A stretch of DNA of 64,000 nucleotides from JAHCHG01 sp965214585 (GTDB lineage: Bacteria > Acidobacteriota > Blastocatellia > Pyrinomonadales > Pyrinomonadaceae): positions 3,286,001 through 3,350,000 of the forward strand of contig OZ243957.1 of assembly GCA_965214585.1 (NCBI GenBank). Direction: 5' to 3'. A program made the translations under genes and the position numbers. Each line of letters begins with the position of its first letter. The first letter of the stretch is position 1. The notes beneath the pieces were generated by a model. The model was not told the origin of the DNA, made no database searches, and saw nothing but the letters and a program-made list of their open reading frames with translations. Below are positions 38,587-47,287 of this stretch, piece by piece.

Positions 38587-41397
38587 ATGTTAATCGGCAA
38601 AAAATTAGGGCGTTATACGATTAAAAGCCTGATCGGTTCGGGCGGGATGGGCGAGGTTTATGTTGCCCGCGACGAGCAGCTTGATCGGGATATTGCACTA
38701 AAAATTTTATTGGCGGAATTTTCTGCGGATGAGGAAAGAGTTCGCCGCTTTAAGTATGAAGCGAAGGCGGTTTCGGCTTTGAATCATCCGAATATTATTA
38801 CGATCCACGAAATTACGGAAGTTGACGATAAACTTTTTATTGCGACGGAATTTATTGACGGACAAACACTTAGAGAAGAAATTGAAAGTAAAAAACTGAC
38901 GACTTATGAAGCCGTAAAAATCGCCGAACAGATTGCCGATGCTTTGTCGGTGGCACACAAAGCGGGAATTATTCACCGCGACGTGAAGCCTGAAAATATA
39001 ATGATTCGCAAGGACGGTTACGCGAAGATTTTGGATTTCGGTTTGGCAAAACCGCTTTTTCAAAACAGTGTCGGTGCGGAAGATGCGACGGTTCAACTGG
39101 TTAAAACACAGCCCGGTTTGGTGATGGGCAGCGTCAATTATATGTCGCCCGAACAGGCTCGCGGGAAGACGACGGACGAGCGAACGGACATCTGGAGTTT
39201 GGGCGTTGTTTTATATGAAATGGTTACGGGCAAAAATCCTTTCGGCGGCGAAACGATCAGCGATTCATTAGCGGCTTTGATTCATAATGAACCCGAATTT
39301 GCAGACGATATTCCGCTTGAAATAAAGCAAATAGTTCAAAAATCTTTGAACAAAAATCCCGACGAACGCTATCGGAAAATGGCGGATTTTGCGTTTGAGC
39401 TAAAAGATTTGCGAATGCGTTTTGAGCGTGATTCTTACGGACACGACAATCAGAAATTTATCAATTCGGGGAATTTTGCAAAACAGGATACGAGCGAAAA
39501 TAAAACTCTGATTCATAATACGCAATCGGCGGAAAATGTAAATTCGGACGCGAATTTGGTTGACAATAAAACTCAGGTCAATACGATCTCGATTCCGAAA
39601 AAAAGTCTTTATATGCCGCTGGCAATTCTCGGCATTATCGCGGTTTTGGGTTTCGGCGGTTGGTATTTTTCCGATTCCTTGTTCGGCACGCTGGAAGAGC
39701 CTTTTCAAAATGCGAAAGTTTCGCGTTTGACCGAAAGCGGAGATGCTTCGAGAGCCGCAATTTCGCCTGACGGGAAAATGGTTGCGTTTGTCGAATATAA
39801 AAAAGAAAGCAGATTGCTGCTCAAACAAATTGCTTCGGGCGGAACGGTGGAAGTCGTGTCTTCGACTAATAAAAATTTTTTGCCGCCGCGTTTTTCGCCC
39901 GATGGGGAATTTATTTATTATTCACTCTACGAAAGCGGTGTCGCAACGCTTTTCCGAACCCCGACGCTCGGCGGCGAAAGCGTCGAAATAGTCAGAGATA
40001 TAGATTCTTATGCGGCAGTTTCGCCCGACGGCAAGCAAATCGCCTTCAAACGGCACAGCGTCCGCAAAGGCGGCGACGAAATTATTTTGATTGACAGCGA
40101 AGGCAAAAATCAGCAGCCGATTGCCGATACAAAATCTCTTAAACTCGATCAATTTACGGATTTTTCGTGGTCGAGCGACGGCAGGAAAATTCTGCTCGTC
40201 GGATTTGTGGTAGATGATAAACAGTTCAAGAAATTTAGTGCGAGAATTGTTGATGCTGCAAGCAAAGCAATTGAAGAAAATGCTTGGACAAAAGATTTTA
40301 ATGAATCAAATTGGCGGTCTTTGCACAGTTTTCATTGGCTGAGAGATAATTCGGGCATAATTTTCGTCGGGATGAAAAACAAAGGAGATCATCTCCAGAT
40401 TTATCACAAAAGATTTGCTGATAATAAATTAACCAAAATTACAAACGACATCAGCGAATATCAAAGTTTCAGCCTTTCGCAGGATGGGAAAACTATTGTT
40501 ACGCAAAAAGATGATTATACAGCGGGTTTAATTTCTTACGATCCGCAAACGAAACAAAAAACGACAATACTGGCTGAAGATTCCAAATATAGATTCTGGG
40601 GCGGTTTCACGCAAACTTCTGATGGAAAGATTCTGTTTGCCAAGCGGAATCAAGATAAACAGCCGATTACAACAGTTGATGAAGACGGACAAAATGAAAA
40701 AGTCTTTTTGGCGGAGAAGACATATTATTACAATCCCGTTTTCACATCTGACGGAAAATATTTGGTATATCTGGCAGCGGACACGGGACGAGCAACGATT
40801 TGGCGGGCAAACCCTGACGGAAGCGAACCGCTGGAATTAACGGAAAAAGGATTGGGGGAAATTTTCGATATGGAAATTTCGCCCGACAATAAAACGATTT
40901 ATTTCACGAGAGAGAAAAGCGACAAAAGTTTGAATGATATGCTGAAAATTTCAATCGAAGGCGGCAAAGTCGAGGAAGTTTTCCCGCAAAATAAAACATC
41001 GGAACGAAATCTGAAGTTTTCGCCCGACGGCAAATATGCGGCTTATCACCAATATTATTTTAATCCCGAACAAGATAAAATGGTCAATTCCGTAACAATC
41101 GCCGAATTTTCCGAAGGGAAATTAAGCGAACCTTTTTCAGAAGTAAAATTCGGTTCATATTCAAGATTTATCTGGTCGCCCGACAGCAAATCTTTAACTT
41201 ATACCAAAAATGAAAAAGGCTTTAACATTTGGCAAATCTCGATTGACGGCAAAAATGATACGCAGCTAACAGATTTTGATAATGAAAGCATCCAAAATCT
41301 CATCTGGTCAAACGATAATAAGAAAATTATCTTGGCTGAAGGCAAAATAAACAGCGATCTGATCTTGATAAAAGAAGCGGAAAATTCCGCCGATTAA
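38587..41397 (+). CDS. Ser/Thr protein kinase fused to a TolB-like beta-propeller
   Basis: 936 residues. Kinase domain at about 8-275: 'LIGSGGMGEVYVARDEQLDRDIALKIL' (Gly loop, Lys), 'IIHRDVKPENIMI' (catalytic loop), 'LDFGLAKP' (DFG), 'MSPEQARGK' and 'DIWSLGVVLYEMV'. One membrane segment at about 338-358 ('MPLAILGIIAVLGFGGWYF'). The extracytoplasmic part carries repeated 'ISPDGK/FSPDGK' blades, at least eight, a WD40/TolB-like propeller. This is a common acidobacterial architecture: the propeller senses, the kinase signals inside. Substrates unknown. Follows the VWA lipoprotein gene in the same direction. Confidence 0.93.
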   Translation: MLIGKKLGRYTIKSLIGSGGMGEVYVARDEQLDRDIALKILLAEFSADEERVRRFKYEAKAVSALNHPNIITIHEITEVDDKLFIATEFIDGQTLREEIESKKLTTYEAVKIAEQIADALSVAHKAGIIHRDVKPENIMIRKDGYAKILDFGLAKPLFQNSVGAEDATVQLVKTQPGLVMGSVNYMSPEQARGKTTDERTDIWSLGVVLYEMVTGKNPFGGETISDSLAALIHNEPEFADDIPLEIKQIVQKSLNKNPDERYRKMADFAFELKDLRMRFERDSYGHDNQKFINSGNFAKQDTSENKTLIHNTQSAENVNSDANLVDNKTQVNTISIPKKSLYMPLAILGIIAVLGFGGWYFSDSLFGTLEEPFQNAKVSRLTESGDASRAAISPDGKMVAFVEYKKESRLLLKQIASGGTVEVVSSTNKNFLPPRFSPDGEFIYYSLYESGVATLFRTPTLGGESVEIVRDIDSYAAVSPDGKQIAFKRHSVRKGGDEIILIDSEGKNQQPIADTKSLKLDQFTDFSWSSDGRKILLVGFVVDDKQFKKFSARIVDAASKAIEENAWTKDFNESNWRSLHSFHWLRDNSGIIFVGMKNKGDHLQIYHKRFADNKLTKITNDISEYQSFSLSQDGKTIVTQKDDYTAGLISYDPQTKQKTTILAEDSKYRFWGGFTQTSDGKILFAKRNQDKQPITTVDEDGQNEKVFLAEKTYYYNPVFTSDGKYLVYLAADTGRATIWRANPDGSEPLELTEKGLGEIFDMEISPDNKTIYFTREKSDKSLNDMLKISIEGGKVEEVFPQNKTSERNLKFSPDGKYAAYHQYYFNPEQDKMVNSVTIAEFSEGKLSEPFSEVKFGSYSRFIWSPDSKSLTYTKNEKGFNIWQISIDGKNDTQLTDFDNESIQNLIWSNDNKKIILAEGKINSDLILIKEAENSAD

Positions 41398-41442
41398 GCA
41401 ATAAAATCTTATCTTCGAGAATTATATATTTAAATTCAAGTT

Positions 41443-41568
41443 CAATTAAAACAAGTAGCGGAAGCGGGCGGCGGATGAGATGAAAAAGACGCTTTCGCCG
41501 AACAGATCGAAAAGGGGGTCCAAGCAGTCGAGAAGGAACGCGATCATTTGATGAAAAAATCTCAATGA
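41443..41568 (+). pseudogene. Decayed duplicate of the VWA gene 3' end
   Basis: The sequence closely follows three parts of the VWA gene in order. 41443-41473 matches about 38050-38080; the next about 18 bp match about 38111-38130; the rest to the stop matches about 38421-38501, followed by a similar 20-bp trailer. The two joins fall on short repeats shared by the deleted ends (GGCGG and ATGAAAAAG), as expected for slippage deletions. An in-frame stop (TGA) arises at the first join. It is the relic of a second VWA gene located after the kinase. Confidence 0.85.
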
Positions 41569-41852
41569 TGAATCAAAACGGGAAAATTTCATTTGTAAAT
41601 TTATTTGCTAAATCGGGATTGACTGCGAGATTAACTTAAATTTTTGACGACAAGCAAAAAAAATTATGAAAACGGCGACGGCAAATGGCTGCGCCACCGC
41701 GATATTTGAAATGTTAATCCTAAGAAGGAAAATTGAGAAATTTCAAACATATAGATTCGATAAAAGGCGTAAAACCTAAATTAATGTTGATTTTTTCTCC
41801 GTTACAACCTACCGTTTTTTCGCGGCATCAAAGATGAAAACGGAGAAAGATT

Positions 41853-42914
41853 ATGCCGGCAGAAGATATAAATTATTATCAATTCGGAGATTTTCGTCTT
41901 GATGTTTCCAAAGAAGTTTTGTTCAAGAACGGCGAAAATATTCCGCTGACACAGAAAAGTTTTGAACTTTTAAATTATCTTGTTCGCAACGAAGGGAAAA
42001 TCATTCCCAAGGAAGATTTTTTTGAAGTTGTCTGGGACGGAAATTTTGTAGATGACACGAATTTGACGCAGCACATTTACCGCATCCGAAAAGCCATCGA
42101 AGACGGCGCGGCGGACGCGGCTTATATTGAAACGATTCCGAAATGCGGTTATCGTTTTGTCGGCAAGGTCGAGAAATTCACGGAAGATCAAACTGCAAAA
42201 CTTAATGCGCGAGAACTTTTATTAAATGAAAATGCGGAAAAGATTTTGCCTGTCGGTGAGAATCAAAACGGCGTTTCGGAAAACGGAAACGAAAACAAAA
42301 TTTCCGAAACGTCTTCTGAACAAAAGAATTTTCCCGCACAAAATAGAGGAACATCCATATTTTTTGCAAATCCGAAAATTATCTTGGGAGCGTTGTGTTT
42401 GATGATCGGTTTATCGGCAATCCTTTTTTATTTTGAAGAGAAGCCGGGCGCGTCGAATCTTGTTACAAAAGGTCAGACGGTTGCGGTTTTACCGTTTAAG
42501 CAGATCGGGTTTGAAAAGGACGAAAAACTGAGTTTGGGAATGGCGGATTCGATTATTGCCAAACTCGGAAATCTGGATGAAGTTTCGGTTCGTCCGATTA
42601 ATTCCGTCGCCTCTTTCGCGTCAAACGATTCGGCAAGATCAGACGAAAATTTGTTTGAGATCGGCGAAAAACTCGGCGTTGACATCTTGCTGACCGGAAC
42701 GGTTCAAAAGGAAAATAATACGGTTAGATTTAATTTGATGCTTTATCACGTCAGAGAAAAACATCATCTGTGCGCGATAAAATATGACGAAATTGACGCA
42801 GGTGCTTTTCAATTGCAGGACAAGATTGCCGAGCAGGTTTTATTAAAATTCGTGTCCGATTTAAATGCTCACGAAAAAATTGAAAAAATCAATGCGAAAA
42901 ATAATCGGGAGTAA
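41853..42914 (+). CDS. CadC-like membrane winged-helix regulator
   Basis: 353 residues. OmpR/PhoB-type winged helix at about 10-105 ('YQFGDFRLDVSKEVLFKNGENIPLTQKSFELLNYLVRNEGKIIPKEDFFEVVWDGNFVDDTNLTQHIYRIRKAI', ending 'YIETIPKCGYRFVGKV'). A polar linker is followed by one membrane segment at about 172-193 ('IILGALCLMIGLSAILFYF'). The periplasmic domain resembles a TolB/FlgO N-terminal fold ('VAVLPFKQIGFEKDEKLSLGMADSIIAKLG', 'GVDILLTGTVQ'). It probably controls genes directly from the membrane. The next gene starts 2 bp after its stop codon. Confidence 0.88.
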   Translation: MPAEDINYYQFGDFRLDVSKEVLFKNGENIPLTQKSFELLNYLVRNEGKIIPKEDFFEVVWDGNFVDDTNLTQHIYRIRKAIEDGAADAAYIETIPKCGYRFVGKVEKFTEDQTAKLNARELLLNENAEKILPVGENQNGVSENGNENKISETSSEQKNFPAQNRGTSIFFANPKIILGALCLMIGLSAILFYFEEKPGASNLVTKGQTVAVLPFKQIGFEKDEKLSLGMADSIIAKLGNLDEVSVRPINSVASFASNDSARSDENLFEIGEKLGVDILLTGTVQKENNTVRFNLMLYHVREKHHLCAIKYDEIDAGAFQLQDKIAEQVLLKFVSDLNAHEKIEKINAKNNRE

Positions 42915-42915
42915 T

Positions 42916-43992
42916 ATGAAAAATTTGAGCGAACTTTTTTTAGCTGATCGAAGCATTTTAAGACAAATTTGTGTGCTGACCGTTTTTCTGCTGCTTCCGG
43001 TTTTGTCTGCAAATGCCGAAACTACGAAAATCAACGAGAATTCTAAAGCTGTTTTGTATAATCGCATAAGCGGTTTCGTTTACGATCAAAACAGAAATCC
43101 GGTTGCCCAACTTTACGTTGAATTGCAGGACGAACTAAACAGGTCTTTGAGCGTTACGCGCACCGATTCCACCGGACGCTATGAATTCGGGGGAATGAGC
43201 GACGGCGTATTTTACGTTCGCATTGTTTCGACAGGGACGGATTTTCAGGAACAGAGCGAGAGAGTTCGGGTGGTAAATTTCGGACAGCCGGGTTCGGATT
43301 ACGGCAGAAGCGATAATGTTACGCAGGATTTTTACCTGAGCCGCCGGAAAAACAGTTCCGACATCGCAAATTCTCAAACCGGAGTCGTTTTTGCACAAGA
43401 CATTCCTGAGCAGGCACAAGTCGTTTATAAAAAAGCCGTCGCGCAGTTTGAAAGAAAAAATTATGTTGAAGCGATAAAATTTTTAAAGGAAACGCTGGAA
43501 CTTTTCCCGAATCATTTTACCGCGTTAAATCGGCTCGGTTTTATTTATTACGAGCAGAAGGAATACGATTCGGCGAGTCAGTATTTTGCCAGAGCCGCCG
43601 ATGTCAACCCGCGCAGCGAAGCGACGATTTATTTTTTGGCAGAGTCCGTTTTTTTAACCGGCAGATACGATACGACAGTTGACATTCTGCGCGGTGCTTT
43701 GGGACAGGAACACAAAACATACCGAATCTATCTGCTTTTCGGCAAAACATTTCGCGCGAAAAAGGATTTTGACAAGGCTGAAAAATCTTTAAAGTTTGCG
43801 GAAAAAGCCAACAACGAAAAAGACTCGGAAGTTTACTGGCAATTGGCGCAGCTTTATGCAAATAACCTGAAAAAATACGGAATGGCGGCAAAGCAGCTCG
43901 AATTATATCTGAAATTCCAACCAAACAGCGACAACAAGGAAACTATCAAAAAACTCATCAAAAAGTTCAAACAGATGGAAAAGGAAAAGTAG
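42916..43992 (+). CDS. Exported carboxypeptidase-regulatory-like plus TPR protein
   Basis: 358 residues from ATG 42916 (GGGAG upstream), chosen over an in-frame start inside the regulator gene. Signal peptide at about 15-34 ('ICVLTVFLLLPVLSANA'). A beta-sandwich domain at about 50-125 ('ISGFVYDQNRNPVAQLYVELQDELNRSLSVTRTDSTGRYEFGGMSDGVFYVRI') is of the carboxypeptidase regulatory type. At least four TPR-like repeats follow ('AQVVYKKAVAQFERKNYVEAIKFLKETLELFPNHFTALNRLGFIYY...'). Coupled to the wHTH regulator, so probably its partner in envelope sensing or assembly. Confidence 0.85.
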   Translation: MKNLSELFLADRSILRQICVLTVFLLLPVLSANAETTKINENSKAVLYNRISGFVYDQNRNPVAQLYVELQDELNRSLSVTRTDSTGRYEFGGMSDGVFYVRIVSTGTDFQEQSERVRVVNFGQPGSDYGRSDNVTQDFYLSRRKNSSDIANSQTGVVFAQDIPEQAQVVYKKAVAQFERKNYVEAIKFLKETLELFPNHFTALNRLGFIYYEQKEYDSASQYFARAADVNPRSEATIYFLAESVFLTGRYDTTVDILRGALGQEHKTYRIYLLFGKTFRAKKDFDKAEKSLKFAEKANNEKDSEVYWQLAQLYANNLKKYGMAAKQLELYLKFQPNSDNKETIKKLIKKFKQMEKEK

Positions 43993-44051
43993 TGTTCCGA
44001 GCCGAACAATTTTAGGCGAAGAAATCCCCGTTTGTGTTAAAATTCGTTAAG

Positions 44052-46253
44052 ATGAAAACGGAACGGGAAAACTTTTCGGAAACCAAAAAACGCAAACCGC
44101 CTTGGATTCTCGGCGGTTTGGTTTTGCTTTTTCTGACGTTTCTCGTTCTACTGCAATCCTCAAATATCTGGAAAAATCTGGAAGTCGAATCGGCGGGCAG
44201 CACGATTCTGCTTTACGCCTTGTCATCGCTGAACTTTTTTGCATTTGTAATTTTCGGCTTTATCTTTATTCGCTCGCTTCTGAAATTGATGCGCGAACGC
44301 CGCGCTCTGCAACTCGGCTCGAAGATAAAAACCAGACTTTTGATGTATTTTGTCGCCGTCAGTCTTTTGCCGATTATTGCGATGGCTGTTTTTTCGTATT
44401 TGTTTATGAATCGCGCTATTGAAAACTGGTTTAGCGAAATTCCCAAAGATGTTGTCAGAGAAGCGAAAAAGGTTGAAAATCAAGCTGTCAACGATCAGAC
44501 AAAAACTTTAAACGAAACAGCCGGAATGCTTGTGAAGGTTTTAGACGGGCAGAATATCAGCGATGAAAAACTGAGCGAGATCGCCACAGCCGGAAATCTG
44601 ACAAGGCTCGAAGTTTTGTCAAAAGAGGGAAATATTCTGGCATCGGCACAAAAGCGGATTGATTCCGGGCAGCAGGCGGAACTTGAAACCACGCTGGAAA
44701 TTATCAGGCAGGGAGAATTTGATCGCCAAAAGTTAAAGGAAATAAAAGGCTTCGATGCGGCTGTTGGGCAATTTTCCGACGGGCGAAAGTTAATAATTGT
44801 GCCGGATTTGCGCCCGAAGGAGAATGTTTTGCAGATTGTTGATAATTCTCTGCGGAAATTTGATGAATTAAAAGGCACGCAGAATAACGTCCGGCTGATC
44901 GGTTTATTAACGCTCGGAGTTTTGACGTTTTTGCTGATTTTTGCTTCAACGTGGACGGCTTTTTATATCGCAAAGGGTTTGACAAAGCCGATCAGAGCGT
45001 TGGCGGAAGGCGCGAACGAAATTGCACGCGGAAATTTTTCGCACCGCGTGGAAGTTCTGGCGGAAGACGAACTGGCTCTGCTCGTTTCGACGTTTAACCA
45101 GATGTCCGGCAAGCTGGAAGAAAATTCAGCCGAACTTTCCGAGCGCAGAAAATACATCGAAACCGTTTTGCAGTCGCTTTCTACGGGCGTTATTTCCTTT
45201 GACGCGGAAAATCGCGTAACGACGATTAATAAAGCCGCTATCGAAATGCTCAAACTTGAAACTGCCGATTTTTCGGGGCTTGAACTGGAAAAATTTGTAA
45301 AGCGGGAAAATCAGGAGATTTTGCAGAGAATTATCAATCGCGCCAAACGCATCGGGCAAGCCGGCGAACAGACGATTTTACAACCCGAATTTGCCGGCGC
45401 AAGTTTCGAAATAAACGTAAATCTGCCGGTTGCTCTGACGGCGACGGCTCTGCCGGAAAATTTCGGCGAAGCGGGCGGAGTTGTTTTGGTTATCGAAGAT
45501 TTGTCCGAACTGATTGCGGCGCAGAGAGCTTCGGCGTGGCAGGAAGTGGCGCGGCGGATGGCGCACGAAATCAAAAATCCGCTGACACCGATTCAGCTTT
45601 CGGCGGAACGGATGGCGAAGCGTTTTTCGAGGCAAAACGGAGAGGCGGAAATTTCAGAAACCGAAAACCGAAAACCAAAAACCGAAGTCCAAACGCGCAA
45701 AATTATAAAAGATGGAACTGATACGATTTTGCGCGAGGTAAATTCTTTGAAGGCAATGGTTGACGAGTTTTCGCGTTACGCGCGTTTGCCGAACGCGCAG
45801 ATCGAGAGCAGAGATTTAAATGCTCTGATTCGCAAAACGGTTAAACTTTACGAAGACAGATTTTCCGATGTCGAAATTACGACGAATTTAGCCGAAAATT
45901 TGCCGAACGCGAAGATTGACGAGGAACAGATCAAGAGAGTTTTCGTCAATCTGATTGACAACGCAATCGAGGCTTTTGATGAAAAACAAGTCGGCAAAAC
46001 TATCGAATTAAAGACGTTTTACGACAAAGCGAGAGATTTGATCGTCGCGGAAGTCTGCGACAACGGCGCGGGAATTTCGCCCGCCGATTTTCAGAAACTT
46101 TTTCAGCCGTATTTTTCGACCAAAGGACGAGGAACGGGTTTAGGTCTGGCGATTGTGCAGAGAATAATTTCCGAACATCACGGAAAAATCCGCGCCGTCA
46201 ACAACTCTTCAAAAGGCGCGAAATTTATTGTAGAATTGCCGACGGCGGTGTAA
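44052..46253 (+). CDS. NtrY-like sensor histidine kinase
   Basis: 733 residues from ATG 44052 (a GTG at 44034 is also in frame). Three membrane segments in the first 120 residues, an extracytoplasmic region, another TM at about 285-305, and HAMP ('KGLTKPIRALAEGANEIARGNFSHRVEV'). Then a PAS-like domain ('VLQSLSTGVISFDAENRVTTINKAAIEML'), the H-box ('HEIKNPLTPIQLSAERMAKRF') and the ATPase ('DNGAGISPADFQKLFQPYFSTKGRGTGLGLAI'). It matches the NtrY branch that pairs with NtrX. A heptad-coded insertion ('ENRKPKTEV', about residues 538-546) lies right after the H-box helix. The ntrX-like partner lies four genes further. Confidence 0.9.
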   Translation: MKTERENFSETKKRKPPWILGGLVLLFLTFLVLLQSSNIWKNLEVESAGSTILLYALSSLNFFAFVIFGFIFIRSLLKLMRERRALQLGSKIKTRLLMYFVAVSLLPIIAMAVFSYLFMNRAIENWFSEIPKDVVREAKKVENQAVNDQTKTLNETAGMLVKVLDGQNISDEKLSEIATAGNLTRLEVLSKEGNILASAQKRIDSGQQAELETTLEIIRQGEFDRQKLKEIKGFDAAVGQFSDGRKLIIVPDLRPKENVLQIVDNSLRKFDELKGTQNNVRLIGLLTLGVLTFLLIFASTWTAFYIAKGLTKPIRALAEGANEIARGNFSHRVEVLAEDELALLVSTFNQMSGKLEENSAELSERRKYIETVLQSLSTGVISFDAENRVTTINKAAIEMLKLETADFSGLELEKFVKRENQEILQRIINRAKRIGQAGEQTILQPEFAGASFEINVNLPVALTATALPENFGEAGGVVLVIEDLSELIAAQRASAWQEVARRMAHEIKNPLTPIQLSAERMAKRFSRQNGEAEISETENRKPKTEVQTRKIIKDGTDTILREVNSLKAMVDEFSRYARLPNAQIESRDLNALIRKTVKLYEDRFSDVEITTNLAENLPNAKIDEEQIKRVFVNLIDNAIEAFDEKQVGKTIELKTFYDKARDLIVAEVCDNGAGISPADFQKLFQPYFSTKGRGTGLGLAIVQRIISEHHGKIRAVNNSSKGAKFIVELPTAV
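45657..45690 (+). repeat. In-frame heptad array inside the ntrY-like gene
   Basis: GAAACC followed by GAAAACC twice, AAAAACC and GAAGTCC: one arm of the CCAAAAA/CCGAAAA word used in elements C, E and M. It is translated as a Glu/Lys/Arg/Pro-rich loop in the dimerisation region. No inverse arm is present. Confidence 0.7.
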
Positions 46254-46262
46254 AGTAAAGAT

Positions 46263-46733
46263 ATGAGAAAATTCATTCTAAAGCTAAATGATTCATACGT
46301 TAAGACGTTTTTGCTGACAAAACTGTTTTCGCAATTTGTTGTTTTCGTTATTACGATAATTTTAGTTTTAGAATTAACAGGTTTTATAAATGCAGTAGTT
46401 TCAGCACAATCAATCTCCGATGAAATGCGGTGGAGTATTTATAAAACAACTGCATCTTATTTATTATTAATTTTTCTTTTCGGAAGTAGGTTTCTGCTTT
46501 TATTTTCCAAACGCAAACTCTTTTTCTGGATTTCACAAATTATCTGGCTGACAACTTACATCGCGCTTCTACTGCATACTCATTCAACCGAATTCGGCGG
46601 ATGCACGAAAAATATGTTTCCGATGTTCGGCGAAAATTTGTCTTATATTTTTGTGATTTACTTACTTGCAAGTCCGCTTCAACAGGCGGGAATTTTAGGT
46701 GCTTCGTTTTTCAGAATTTATGAAGAAAAATAA
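46263..46733 (+). CDS. Integral membrane protein of unknown function
   Basis: 156 residues with four hydrophobic segments (about 22-42, 62-82, 88-108 and 122-145) and short polar loops. One loop ('HSTEFGGCTKNMFPMFGEN') has a Cys and could be extracytoplasmic. No family recognised. It begins 10 bp after the ntrY-like gene and is followed by a toxin-antitoxin pair. So it is either part of the ntrYX unit or of the inserted block. Confidence 0.6.
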   Translation: MRKFILKLNDSYVKTFLLTKLFSQFVVFVITIILVLELTGFINAVVSAQSISDEMRWSIYKTTASYLLLIFLFGSRFLLLFSKRKLFFWISQIIWLTTYIALLLHTHSTEFGGCTKNMFPMFGENLSYIFVIYLLASPLQQAGILGASFFRIYEEK

Positions 46734-46748
46734 AGAGGAGTTATAAAA

Positions 46749-46967
46749 ATGAACGATACACAAACTTTAGAAATAATAAGAGATTTAAAGGCGTTGCCGT
46801 CGGAAAAAGTGGCGGAAGCGAAAGATTTTATCGCTTTTTTGCGCGAGCGTTACGGTCACACCGAAATTATTGACGAAAGTGATGAATGGACGGACGAGGA
46901 TTTGCGGGATGTAACAATTGCATCTTTGCGATATGCTGACGAATTTGAAAACGAGGCAGAAATATGA
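46749..46967 (+). CDS. Antitoxin of a MazF/PemK-type module
   Basis: 72 residues: 'LEIIRDLKALPSEKVAEAKDFIAFLRERYG' resembles the DUF2281-type antitoxin helix ('LPEEKQAEVLDFIEFL'). An acidic tail ('IIDESDEWTDEDLRD') typically wraps the toxin. An AGAGGAG site precedes the start. Overlaps the toxin start by 4 bp (ATGA), the usual layout of a type II module. Confidence 0.82.
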   Translation: MNDTQTLEIIRDLKALPSEKVAEAKDFIAFLRERYGHTEIIDESDEWTDEDLRDVTIASLRYADEFENEAEI

Positions 46968-47287
46968 AAGCCGGGACAGTTGTAACATCTAATTTTCCGG
47001 GAGCTATCAGTTCAAAACGCCGTCCGTGCGTAGTTATTTCAAGCGAAAATTATCACAAAGAGCGTCCCGACGTAATTTTGGCACTTATCACCACAAATAT
47101 TACAAAGGCGACAAGCACAACTGATTATATTTTGCGTGATTGGTCAGCCGCAAATTTAAATCGTCTTTCTGCGGTGAGAATATTTTTGTTTACTTTGCCG
47201 AAATATGAAGTTACTGAAATCGGCAAACTTTCCGAACACGATTGGCTGGAAGTGCAGAAATGTCTGCGAATGTCTTTGGAATTTTAA
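46964..47287 (+). CDS. MazF/PemK-family endoribonuclease toxin
   Basis: 107 residues. 'MKAGTVVTSNFPGAISSKRRPCVVISSE' (the 'R-P-x-V-V-I-S' strand) and 'DVILALITTNI' followed by 'LNRLSAVRIFLFTLPKYEVTEIGKLSEHDWLEVQKCL' match PemK/MazF order. The 'S-x-V/A-R' segment supplies the catalytic Arg. Such toxins cut mRNA or tRNA and are held by the antitoxin encoded upstream. Its stop shares one base with the start of the ntrX-like gene (TAATG), so the module is wedged between a sensor kinase and its regulator. Confidence 0.88.
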   Translation: MKAGTVVTSNFPGAISSKRRPCVVISSENYHKERPDVILALITTNITKATSTTDYILRDWSAANLNRLSAVRIFLFTLPKYEVTEIGKLSEHDWLEVQKCLRMSLEF

